Origin: Pipra filicauda
Taxonomy: Eukaryota; Chordata; Aves; Passeriformes; Pipridae
NCBI RefSeq assembly: GCF_003945595.2
Contig: NW_024104320.1
Coordinates: 2,463,365 to 2,527,364, forward strand
Direction of reading: 5' to 3'
Length of the DNA stretch: 64,000 nt
Shown in pieces: positions 37,901 through 49,900 of the stretch. Both the position numbers and the translations under genes were made by a program. The notes beneath the pieces are model-generated. The model was not told where the DNA came from, searched no databases, and saw only the letters and a list, made by a program, of their open reading frames with translations. How positions within the stretch are numbered: position 1 is the stretch's first letter; each line of letters opens with the position of its first letter.

Positions 37901-40900
37901 GAAGCTGCCAGAAGCTTCCCACATGCCTGACAGAGCCAATGCCAGGCAACTCCAAGTGGAACCACCACTGTCCTAGGCTGAGCCCATCAGGGATAATGAT
38001 AGAGCCTCTGGGATAACAGATTTAAGAAGAGGGGCAAAAAAAGCCAGTAACTTCAGCCAATAGAAAAAGGAGTGAGAATATGTGAGAGCAACAACTCTGC
38101 AGAGACCAAGGTCAGTAAAGAAGGAGAAGGAGTGACAACCCCACACCTAGAGCAGGTTTGCTGGCAGGACTTGTGACCTGTGGAAGGGACCCACGCTGGA
38201 GCGGGGAAGGAGTGTGAGGATTCCTCCTCCTGTGGAGGAAAGAGCTGCAAAGACACTGTGATGAACTGACTGCAGCTCCCACTCCCCATCCCCCTGTGCT
38301 GCTGAGGGGAGGAAGGAGACAGTTCAGGAGTGAAGTTGAGCCTGGGAAAAAGGGAAGGGTGGGTGGGAAGTGATTTAGTTTTTATTTCTCATTACCCTAC
38401 TCTCGTTTGTTTGGTAATAAGTTAAACTAATTTCCCCAAGCCGAGTCTGTTTTGCCAGTGACAGTCTCTGGTGAGGGATCTTTCCCTGCCCTTATCTCAA
38501 CCCACGAGCCTTTTGTTATATTTTCTGTACCCTGTCCAGCTGAGGAGGGCAGGAATAGAGTGGCTTTGGTGGGCACCTGGTGTCCAGCTAGGGTCAACCC
38601 ACCGCATATCGGTACATATATGTTTACATATAAAAAGGAGATAGCAATATATCTGTATAAGGCTGTATAGGGTTTTTTTGTGTGTTTGGTTGGTTTGTTT
38701 GGTTGTTTTTGTTTGGTTGAGGTTTTTTTGGTGTTTTTTTGCTTTTGTTTTTAATCTATTTGGCTATATCAGAGCTGTGACCTGGAGCTGGGAGGTTTGG
38801 TCTAAACAGCATTAGAAATTGTTAGATTTTAGACCAGATGGAAAGACCATGGCTATGATATTCTTCTGTAAGCAGCTGATTTTGCTGACACAGCTGTTGT
38901 GCCTGCAGAGGGAAAGAGAAGTGCTCCCTGTAGCGATGGGGGCATGCTGGCTCACTTGGAAACCTGAGGTGCGCTTGTCTCTCTGGAAAAAGTGAGTTTC
39001 TCTTTGCAGCTCACCTGTGCTGACCCTTCGCGTGGTTGTTGGAAAAAAAGGTGTTGCTCAGCTTGATAAAACAGGGTTCATTAGTTGTTATGAAGGATAT
39101 ATGGCTTTACACGAAGGTGTAACTCCTGACCTCTAGTAGACTCAAGGATAAGTGTGTTGTTTGTATTGCTCCCTAACCTTCATGGAGAAAACCCTCACTG
39201 TCTCAAACCAGCATGTGTCAAGGGCTTTTCTGAGGGAAACTCTTGTCTTTTTGCTCTCCCTAGAGCAAAATTCCTACCAGATCTTCCATTCACCCAGTGC
39301 TCACCCGGTGCAGCATCTCCCACCCCATAACTGAGTCATCCCACCGGTCCGAACTGGAAATGGCTCTAAATGAGATCATAGCTGCTGTAGGTGCTCTGTT
39401 ATGGAAATACAGATCTTTATAGAGGTGCTTTGGTGACTCACTTCTTAATCCAGCTCCTGTTCAAAGCAGTGGCTTCAATGCAGGCGTGTGGATGAACACG
39501 TGGCCCTCTGCGCTGCTCCTCCAGCCGTGCACTGGCTGAGTACCAGGGGTCTTCCTGTGCCGAAGAGTGCAGGAAACTTCACAGATAAATTATGTGATTA
39601 ATTTTAGAGCAGTTTGGGGCATCTGGCGGGTCACCCTTTAGGTGCGTAGGCAGCTGTTGAGCACGCAATGGGTGGTGCTTCTCTGCAGCCTGGACTCTGA
39701 AAGGTCTTAAAATAATAATAACAACAACAAAAACTCAAAGACCAACCCAAGAAAAGCAAAGCATGGCTATTTGGGGATGAGAGAAGCTTTGCTAAAGCCT
39801 GCAGAGCCCCGTGCCTCACCTGTAGCTTCTCTGCCCCCCCGCAGGCATCGACATCCTGAAGCTGGTGGCCGCCCAGGTGGGGAGCCAGTGGAAGGACATC
39901 TACCAGTTCCTGTGCAACGCCAGCGAGCGGGAGGTGGCGGCTTTCTCCAACGGCTACGCGGCCGACCACGAGCGTGCCTACGCCGCCCTGCAGCATTGGA
40001 CCATCCGTGGGCCCGAGGCCAGCCTGGCCCAGCTCATCAGCGCGCTCCGCCAGCACCGCCGCAACGATGTCGTGGAGAAGATCCGCGGCCTGATGGAGGA
40101 CACCACGCCGGTAACGATGGGCTGGGCTCCGCGTGGGCTTGGAGAGCGTGTGGAGGCAGGGCACCCAGCTGTGGCCTGGAGCTTAGCTAAGAGCTTCGCT
40201 GGGCTCCGTCTCTCCACAGAGCTCCTCAGGGAGCTTATTTTAAGTTGTACGTTGCTGTTGAGCAAAGTTTTGCCAAAGTTTGCTCAAATCTTAGTCAGAG
40301 TTTTGATGAGCTCTTAAGTCCCACGTGTTGTGCTTTGCACATTATCCTTGAAGATCACCAGGAGGACCTAGTACCTGAGCCCTTGTGTCAGGGACATGGA
40401 GGAAAAAGCATCTCCCTTTAAATTTGCTCTTAAATGCTGTAATTAAATGCCATGGATTTTGTGAGAAGGGCCAAGTATCTTGAGTACTAAATGATGCTTC
40501 CTCCAAGATGGTGACCAGTAGCACTGGGGAGTCCATGCAGCCCTCCAGAGTTGTTGCTTTTTGGCAGCCTTGGCCTTAAAACAACCTGTCCCATATTTTG
40601 GGAAAATAAATAAATTGCTGCAGAATATCCTGCAGTAGGTTCTCAGCTGCGTGTAAGTTATTGGATGGTACCTCAGTGACCTTTGCAGTTTATTTTGGCC
40701 ACGGCTCCTTTACGTGTTTTGTTTTTTTGCCTCTAGTAACTCAGTGGTCTGGAAGCATTTGTAAAGGTGATGGATGGGGCTTTTTCTGAACGTGGAAGCC
40801 AATGACACAGCATAGGGATGGAAGTGGGGGAAGTTGAGGGAGGGGGTCTTCTCCCTAAACTAGTTGCTGAAACATTTCCTGTTGCCTCAGCAGTGACCCA

Positions 40901-43900
40901 GACCCAAACAGGAGCAGGTGGGTGCCTGCTGACCTCTCTGGGCACTTGGTGGGGGCCTGGCAAGGTGGACCTTAACAGATAGTAAAGCTTATGGGCCATA
41001 GCATTTCTTAGGGCAGGGGATTCCCAAATCCTGATTTGACCATCGCAGACTTCACCCTTTAAGAGAGACTGTGGTCCCCTCACTGTCTTGCATATCTTAA
41101 ATCACTTCACTCAGAGTATGAAACGTCTTGGTCCCTTGTAACCATTGTGTGAAATCACAGGGTTTGAGGCACTGGTGGACGCCCTGGGCTTGTGTTTTTG
41201 AGAGACCCTGAGTCAGGTGTGTGCCGAGCATCACCCTGCGTGCCCTGCCCAGATCTTGGATAGATTCCCTTTGCCAGCTGCCCCAGCTCTCCTGCTCCCA
41301 TTCAATTACTGTTTTTTCCTTCCAGCTCCTGGTAACTAAGCAGCGTATGGTCCTCTCATTGATGGTAAAAAGTAAAATTAAAAGACCAAGACAAAACTAT
41401 GGTTAGAGAGAGGAGGGAGGCAGAGAAAATTGTCATTTTGCATATGTGAATTAAAGTTTCTGGTATGTGCAGTGTCTCAGAAGGACACCTTGTTCTCTTG
41501 CTCTCCTGGAGTAGGTAGTAACCTCTGTCCTCCTAGTTATTGCTTTGAATTCTATGGCAAAATGCTGGGCAAGGACATCAGATAAAACCTGGGGCTTGTT
41601 CATGAGAATGATGCCTAATTAACAGACTTGGGCTGTGCAGTGCTAAATGCTTCTGAGCTTTGAACTCTTTTGGCCAAGATCATCAGGTTGTGCTTATCAA
41701 ATAGCACAAAAATGGAGGTGGTAGCTCCAGGAGCAGGGTTTATTGTGTGACTTGTTGGGATGGCGGACTCCTGCTGATGGAGTAACCACAGGCTGTGCCC
41801 ATAACTCTGGAAATACATCAAGCGGATGCTCCAGAGAATGAGCAAACCCAATTCTCATGGATAACTGTACACAAGTCTTCTGGACTTCCCAACCACCTTT
41901 TCTGTGTCTCTTTGTTTTTCAAAAGAGTGTGGTGGTGTATTCTCCAGTGTCCAGCAGCACCTGGACTGTGGTGGTTCCCCATCAGTTTCACTTGTTTTTC
42001 TAGAAATGGGTAAAATTGGGTTGTTGATCTTTTAAGCAGGTGGCTCAAGTGGATCCACATGAGAAATTTGACTTGTTTCAGCAAAGGAGTTGTTTTTTAA
42101 CAAATTCACCCAAGCTGGCACATCCTCTTTCCCCATGCATCTGATTGGGGTTTTTCAGATGAGTGTCCCTCATGATCAACCTTAGGAGTTGGCCATTCCC
42201 CTGCCCTGGAGATCCTGAAGCTGTGTGTGGGATGTCAAAGCCTGAAAGTACCCAGGGGTGCACATTCAGCACAGCAGCACATTGTGTTTCTGCAAGGTGT
42301 TACCTGCTGTAACCTGTCTGCCTCCTCTTCCTGAGCTGGCTCCTGCACTGTCGATGTGGGTGGTGATAGAATGGCTCTGGGCGGGATGCAGGAAGCCTGT
42401 GGGAAGCAGCTTGTGCATGGGAGACAATCCCTGGAGAATTGTGCTGACGGTTGATCTGCATCGCAGCAGTCCAGAGAGCCGAGAGATCACTGCCAGGAGT
42501 AGGCAGGGAGGTTGATCTTTGGGTTTGTTTTTTTTTTAATCTGCTGGTTAGAAGGTCTTTAATTAGAGCTAATTGAGGTTTGACTCATGCTGATTTGTCT
42601 GTCGAAATGCAGACAAATTGAGGCAGTTTTTCTCCACACCAAACTGGTTTGATCCAAAGGACTGGGTCGCCCTGTTGGTGGCTGGCATGGGCCCCTCCAA
42701 CTCTGCAAAAGTAGTCTTGCAAAAAAAACCCCGAAACAACAACAAAGAAGGTTGTGAATGTCCCATCTCTGGAAATGTTCGAGGCCAGGTTGAACACGGC
42801 TTGGAGCAACCTTGTCTAGTGGAAGGTGTCCCTGCCCATGGGAGCGACATGAGCTTTAAGGTGCCTTGCAACCCAAACCATTCTGTGATTCTGAGTAACA
42901 GCATGATGCCCTTGGGGTGACCTGAGCCAGCAGCAAGTCTCTTAATGCATGCTGGTGTGTCCTACATGAGCCCAGGAGGGATGGATGCATGGGTGACTGT
43001 GCTGCGTGTGATGCCTTTGGCCCTGCCCAGCATCCCTGGGTGCAAAAGAGTTTCCCCATCCCTCCCCTGATGCTGTGTCATAAGAAAGCACCAACACCCC
43101 CAACTCACAGGTAAAACTTGTGTTGTTGAACAATGTAGTTCTCAGATGGCAAATCAATACCCTAAACGCATCCAGCCTCCCTTCACCGGCCCATCCCACC
43201 CACTATCGCATCCTTGTCCTAAATCCTTTATCTGGTGTCTGGCTTCGCCTTGTAAAACCTATGGAGGCAAAGCTGCTCTCTCCTGTAGAGCCCTATTCCC
43301 TTGGCAGCCTTTTGTGCTCCGAAATCCAAATATTTACAACCCTTGATAGGAATAGGGGAATTAATCAGAGTCTATGGAGCGTTACAGTACGTGGCATGAA
43401 CATTTTCCTTCAGGTAATGAACAGCTCTGCTGCAGACTTGCCGGCTTTTTTAGCTGTGGGAGATTATGCTGGTTTTGCATGGCGCTGGATGAATTTAGGT
43501 TAAACCGAGATTAGCCCTCTGAATCATTTTACTTGGGGTTTTTTGCCGCTGAGCCAGAAAATACGGCGAGAGCGGCAGCTGTGGGAAGGTTTTTTTGGGG
43601 TGCTATTAACTCACAGGGCTCCTGCTAAAGCCTGGCCTGGCCATTAATATTTGTTGGGCTCAGTGTCTGCAAAATCTCTCCCCTCGCAGGCAGGTTTACT
43701 GGACAGCAAGCAGCATGTGAGCCTGGGCACTGCTTAGCGAGCACGAGCACACCCCAAATTAATGGTGCTGACAACAACAAAAGTTAGGGGACAGAAGGTG
43801 GGAGAAAAAGGGAGAGGTCTCTCACTGCTATCCCAGCAAATTGCAATTCTCCATTTTTGGGGTTGAAATCAGAAAAGCTCAGTGAATTCACTGGTTATGA

Positions 43901-46900
43901 GATTTTTTTTTGTGGTGCATAACAGCATTTTGCAGCTACCAGGGGGGAGTCTGTGCTCACCTGGGCTGGCCTGGGGTAGAGCTGGTACAGCCGGCCGTAT
44001 TGGCTACTTTTGAGTGCCCTGCTGTGAGCAGTGCTTTAAGCTCTTATCGTTTTATTTATGGCTCTGCTGGCCTCGGCTGAAATGTTTCAGGGACTGGATG
44101 GAAGGGAAGCAAACAGCCTCAGTTCAGCAGCGCAGCCTCAGCAAAGCTGGAAAAAAAAAAAATATGAATAAGGGAGATGTGGAAAGTGGAAAGAGGAGGC
44201 TGCAGCCCTGAACCCAGTGAGTTTTAGGTTCCTGGCTAATTTCACTTTGTGAATAATCCCATGAGTCAGCAGATCTGTTGGGGCAGGGGCTGGTGTGAGG
44301 TTAAGCTGTGAGGTTTTTGGGGGTGCCAGAGGAGAAGAGGATATGAAAGCAGCCCCGTGTCCAGGCTTGCAGCTGTGGAGGTGCCTTGTGGCTCCTTTTC
44401 TTGCTCTTTCACAGATCAAAACCCTGAGGTGAAAGGGGTGGTTACTGAGCCTGGAGCAGCGTTCCTCAACTCCAGCCACTGTCAGCTCCTACCTATCCCC
44501 TTCATTTCCTCTTTTGGCAACACAGAACTGGGCTGGGCCCAGTAATTAGGAATTAAATTTGTTCTGTGTTCACTTCATGTGTCAGCAGTGGGAGTGAGGG
44601 TGAAGTGGTTGGATGGATTTCCCAGCCAGAGGAGGCTGTGGTCTGAGGACTGGGAAATGCCCAGGCAGCCAGGAAAGGAACAGAATTTTCCTTCTGGACT
44701 TGCATCAGGTTTTATTTGAGGCACAAAGCTGTAGGCTGAAGTGGCCAGAGCCCTGGGGAAGGGGTGGGGCTGGTTGAGTTTTGTTGCAGTGCGCATCACT
44801 CCAGGTTTGCTCTAAACCGTGACTTGATTTTCAGCTTGGGTTTGAACTAGGCTGGAAATGTGCAATAAACAAAAATGTAATTATTTATAAAGTAATACAA
44901 ATATAAATAACATAAACACAAAAACAGAAACTTTATAGATGCGGTGATACTTGAAATTTCCCTGCTGTGGTGGCCACATCTACTGGAGTCTGTGCATTTG
45001 CAGTGTAATGGGTTTGGGTGCCTAAGAAGAAACTAGAAGATGGTTTCTTGTACTAGCCAAACTGAGCATTGACTTACTCAGCCCGTAATTGGATTTGGAA
45101 ACTCTTCATCAGAATTTCCTCAACTCTTCATTATGGTTTGAATTGAAAAAGTGGGTAGGCAAATCTTTAGAAAGGAGAAACCACCAGGAGCTCTCCCAGA
45201 GACAGCATCTCCTGCTTGGAGAAACACTTTGCCCACAAATGGCCAGGACAGAAGGGGAAGAGCTGCTTCCTCCATGGGTGGCTGTGCTTTAGTCTTGGCA
45301 TCTAAACCTTCCCCAGACTCAGCATTGCCCATTCTGGGTTGTGTGGGGCTTGATTTGAGGAGCTCTTCTTCAGGGCTGCCGTGTGTTGAGGGATGCAGCT
45401 CTACCACAGAGATGGGTCAAGCACTCTTCTGAAACCTGACTGGTGATATGAAGGGCACAGAGGAAATTTGGGCTTTCCCACTCCAGCATCCTCGTGCCCT
45501 TCCCATCCTGGCAAAGGGCTTGCCTCCTGCTCTGCAATACCACACAGTATCACTGTCTCAGCCACCTCAATGAGACCTCCTGGCCTGCCCAGTGGTGTTT
45601 CACCTGCCAAGATCTGGTCTGCCCTTACAGTGGATCCCCAAACACCATGATCACCATGAAGCTGTTGATCCATCCTCCCTATGCCTGTGGGGACCATAGC
45701 GAGAGCATCCCCCCCCGAACACCACCCTGTGCCGGCAGCATTGCCTATTCCGGGGTGTCACCCAGCCCACCCTGCTTCTTGTGCTGGGGCTTTTCCTCCC
45801 ACATCCCCTACGGAGGCATAACAGACCTGGGAATAGGGCTGGTGTCAGCCGGGTGTCATCTTTTGGCAGGGAATCTGGGAAACGGCTGCCTCGGTGCTAA
45901 ATTTATCCCCCCCACACCCTGGAGGGTGCACAGCCACCTTCGGCAGCACCAACCTGCCACCAGCTTTTGTTCCCGCCTGGTTGCTGCAGGAGAAATTACT
46001 GGGAAGCATCGCCTGAGGGAAGGGTGTTTTTTACTGCTTGCTGCTGCTCCTTCCTAATATTAGCACAGCAGCTGCAGTTTCTGTTTGTCTGACTTAAGCT
46101 TTTATTGCAATACTGTAAAATGGAGGCAGAAAATGGGACCCACCAGTTCAAACAGAGCTGTTGAGAGCAGCTGTGGAAAGAAAACAAAGCCAAGCCTGTG
46201 TCTTCTTCTGCCTCCATCCCCTTCTGTCCCCTTTTCTTCCATTTAGGAGGGACCTTGAGATACCCTGAGCTGCTTAGAGCATCCTCCCACATGCACTGGG
46301 ATCCAAGAGGTGCTTGAACTGCAGTCTAAAGGGCTGCAAGTACACTGGAGCTTTTAGGATTTTTTTTTAATTAATATTTTTTTGGCATTGAAAATCTCTT
46401 GCTGCAGTGCTCAAAAAAAAAAAAAAGAAAAAAAGCTGGCAGAGAGCCCCAGTGCCACTGATGGGTCGCAGGAGGCTGCTGATGTGTCAAAGCCACCATG
46501 GTGCCTTTGGTTTCCACTCTGGACTGTCCATCTAACAGTGTCCCATGTGTCTGTCTCTGCAGGTGCAGATGCAGCCTCAGTGGCAAGCGCAGGACCCCGG
46601 CAATGAGGATGTAAAGGTGAGAAATTCGGTATCTTTGGAAAGGCAAAAGGGCTGCAAGAGGGGGGTTTTTTTGTGGAATTTTTTCCCAGCCAGAGCTTGG
46701 TTTCACTCAAGCACCGTTGTTCTTAAAAATAGGAATGGCCAAGGTGGTTTCAACAAAATGAGTCACAGGCTATGAATAGTGTGTTTTTAGACCTATTCCA
46801 CAGGCTTCACCTCTCAGCAACCTTCTGCATTCCCTGGTCTTTCAAAGCCCTCATTCCCACTTGCTTTCTTCCCGTGGTTTAAATATTAACACACATCCGA

Positions 46901-49900
46901 GCATCCTGTTTGCTTTGCCTCAAGCTCGCAACTGTTCAGCTATTTGGAAAGCCTTGGGCTCCCGGGACGGCTACAGTCAAATAACCTCAGGTGATTTTGT
47001 CTTTCCTAGCCTGTTTTAGCAGCTGTTTAATTAAACTCCAAATGAGTTGGTTTGGGGAAGGGCTTTTCCCTTCTGCTGGGATGATAGAGTTGGGGCAGCT
47101 GTCTGCTCCCTGCTCTCCCTTGGCCAATTGCTGCTCAGTCATCAGGCCCCTTTTTGGGAATCAGTAGATGAGTTTGTTGTTGGATATTAAGTAGATGAGC
47201 TGCAAAAGAAAAACTAACCCTTAAAGCCTGTGTTATTTTTAAAGGGGATATCAGAGCATATTACAATTTGGAAAGCAGCCAGCTGCCGTTCTGGTCCTTC
47301 CCTTGCTATTCCCCCTTAATGGCAATAGCTGATTCTCCATGATGAACTGTTCTGGAAAGGGAGTTTCAGAGGAGAAGGCAGATTCTTTTAATTAAAAATT
47401 AAAGCTGACTTTTATTTTTAACGTGCCTATTGCGTAATGTGCTGAGCTAGAACAAATCCTCCCCTGTTTATTTTCAATGAGGGGAGAAAAAAACCCTTTT
47501 ATTCTACCAGGAACAGACTTCAATGTTAATTTAATGTGAACTAATGGGCGTCCCAGCAGACATGTGATTTGTGGGCGGTGAATTCCTCGACACGGATGAG
47601 GAATGTTCGGGCACATCCATGCCAGTGCGGAGGTGGCTCAGCAGCTCCCTTTCCCACAGTCTTTTATCCCAATTTTGCATTTTATCCCTGGGTACTAGGC
47701 AAAAGTGTGTTAGCAGGAATAGCCTGGTCTTTCCTCTGTAGAAGGAGAAAATGGATGTGAAATGCTGTTGGGAGAGGGAACTGCATGTGGACAGGGCTTG
47801 AAATTCTGTTCTCTGGCAGGTTGAGCAGGGATGCAGGGTTTGCAAAGATGGTTGGATGGCCCTTAAAGGAACCTGTTTAGAAGGACCTGGTGACCTGCAG
47901 AGGTGCCCAAGCTGCCAGCCAGGGATGGAGTGATGCTGCCCAGGGCACCTCATCCCTTCAGGGAATGGGAACAAAGAAATGCTGTGCTTGCACCTCGAGG
48001 GGATGTTGGGAGATGGAGGAGGGTAGATAATGTTGGCTGCTGCCACGCAAATGGGAAGGAGATCCAAGAAGGAAGATGCAGAGTACAGTCAAATTAGGAA
48101 GTGGGTTCACAATGGCACCGAAATCATAGAATCATGGAATTGTTAGGGTTGGAAAGACCTCTAAGGTCATCAAGTCCAGTTGTTAACCTAGCACCACCAT
48201 GTTCACCCACTACATCATGTCCCCAAGGCCACATCCACAAGTTTTTTTAATGCCTTCAGGGATGGTGATTCCACCACTTTGCTGGGCAGCCTATTGCAAT
48301 TCCTGACCACCCTTTTGGTGAATAAATTTTTCCTAATATTCAATCTAAATCCCCCTGGCACAGCTTGAGGCCATTTCTTCTCGTTCTGTAACTTGTCACC
48401 TGTCACTTGTCAAAGTGCTGCTTCCCAGCAGTGCTTCCCAGCAGTGCTTGTGCCTGTGTCTTTGGGACTGTGGAGCCAAATGCTTGCCCTTGGCTCACAT
48501 CAGAGTAGGAAAAAGCAAAGGCACTTGAGTGACATTGTGGTCAGTGCCACCTCCTGCCTGTCCTTCCTTGCTCTGAGCTTATAGTCTGGTGAGACAGACT
48601 TCTCCATCAGGCTTTAATAGGGTGCTCACGGCAACAAGGGCAAACAAAAGGGGCAAACAAATAATTAACTCAAAGTGTGACCAGTGTAGCTGGTGAGAAC
48701 TGCAGTGGGGATCACTGAGGGGTCTCACAGCTCTTGCCCTGCAGCCCTGGCACTGGTTGGAGCTGTGGAGCCAGACTGTACCTTGCTTTTAACCAAACAG
48801 TAGCTGTGGAGCAGGTTTTGGGGAGAGCTTCCTTGTTTGGGCATTGTCACCACTTGCCCCCAAGAGCTGTGCTGTGGGCTTCAATAGACTGAGGGTGAGA
48901 AGGAAAACTGAGCTAAAATGCTCTGCTGTGCTTGCAGGCACCATCCTGGTGCAGTGGTTGGTCCTACCAAAGGTACCAAGGGTGCAGGGTTGTGTTACCC
49001 CTCCTGCCTGATGTGCCAAATCCAGGTGCTGATGCCCAGCCCAGCTCTCCAGTGCCTGTTCTGGGACAGCAGGTCCTCTGGGACAAGATGGCCACCAAAT
49101 GCAGGGACCACTCACTGAGGGTGGGCTGGGGTATGTTGGAAGCCAGAGTGCAGATGGTTTTGAGTGTTAATTTTCCCAAGTTAATTTTCCCTCCCTTTCC
49201 TCCCCCCAAAGCTGGAAGGTGACAAGCTGGCGCTGCCGGTGAGCCCCAGCCCGGTGAGCCCCGCACCCACCCCCAGCCCCAAGCCCCCTGAGGCTGCTGT
49301 GCTCACCGTGGAGCCCTCTCCTTCTGAGAAGAAATGCTTCTTCGTGGATGAAGCAGAGCCTCTCCTGCGGTGTGACTCCACCTCCAGCGGCTCCTCTGCG
49401 CTCAGCCGGACAGGCTCTTTTATTACCAAAGGTACCAAAATCAGCCTGACGGGAATGGGAGGACTGAAGGGATGCCACGACATTTCCCATGTGGTCAGCA
49501 CATGTTGTAAAGCTGCTCAATGTATGATATCATTAAAAAAATAACTAGAAAAACTGGCCCTCCAGGATACGTTTATCACATCCTCGTTCTAGACCAGAGT
49601 ATCCTGTTGGCAAAGACAATAAAGATTTCAGACCGAAAAACACCTTTAAAGGCTTTTAACTCTTTGAATTTCTGCCAGGGAAGTTGTAGCATCTCTGGAT
49701 GTTTCTCCTGACTTTTGCTATTGCATTGGCCTCTGTGTCATTTTAGGAATTGAAACCAGAGAATGTAATTTGTAATTTCAAGACTGCCTTTTTTTTTTTT
49801 TTTTAATTTTTTTCACTCTTGGTCCTGTTTGTTGCAGTGTGTGACTTGGGATGGAAAGCACTGTTAGCCACCCCTACTTTTTTTCAGAGGGTTTAATTTA

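Larger units (their letters stand above)
25500..39844 (+). other. TNFRSF21: TNFRSF21 intron 3 (14,345 bp)
   Basis: GT-AG intron, phase 1, separating the transmembrane exon from the death-domain exon. It holds two CR1 fragments, the solo LTR and AT-rich simple repeats. The rest is unique; no nested gene was recognised. About 35,890-36,420 is a repeat-free AT-rich stretch that may be a conserved non-coding element. Confidence 0.9.
40111..49211 (+). other. TNFRSF21: TNFRSF21 intron 4 (9,101 bp)
   Basis: GT-AG intron, phase 0. Holds two CR1 fragments, poly(A)-rich tracts (44149, 46416) and the candidate 54-bp cassette exon. Confidence 0.9.

Noticed and set aside
39631..40164. 177-codon open frame on the - strand
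   Set aside because: Antisense shadow of the GC-rich death-domain exon; the conserved protein is on the + strand.
45494..46057. 187-codon + strand frame with scattered Cys and NXT/S sequons, at first glance envelope-like
   Set aside because: No recognisable retroviral or cellular motif, no LTRs around it, and it is inside intron 4. Treated as a chance open frame.
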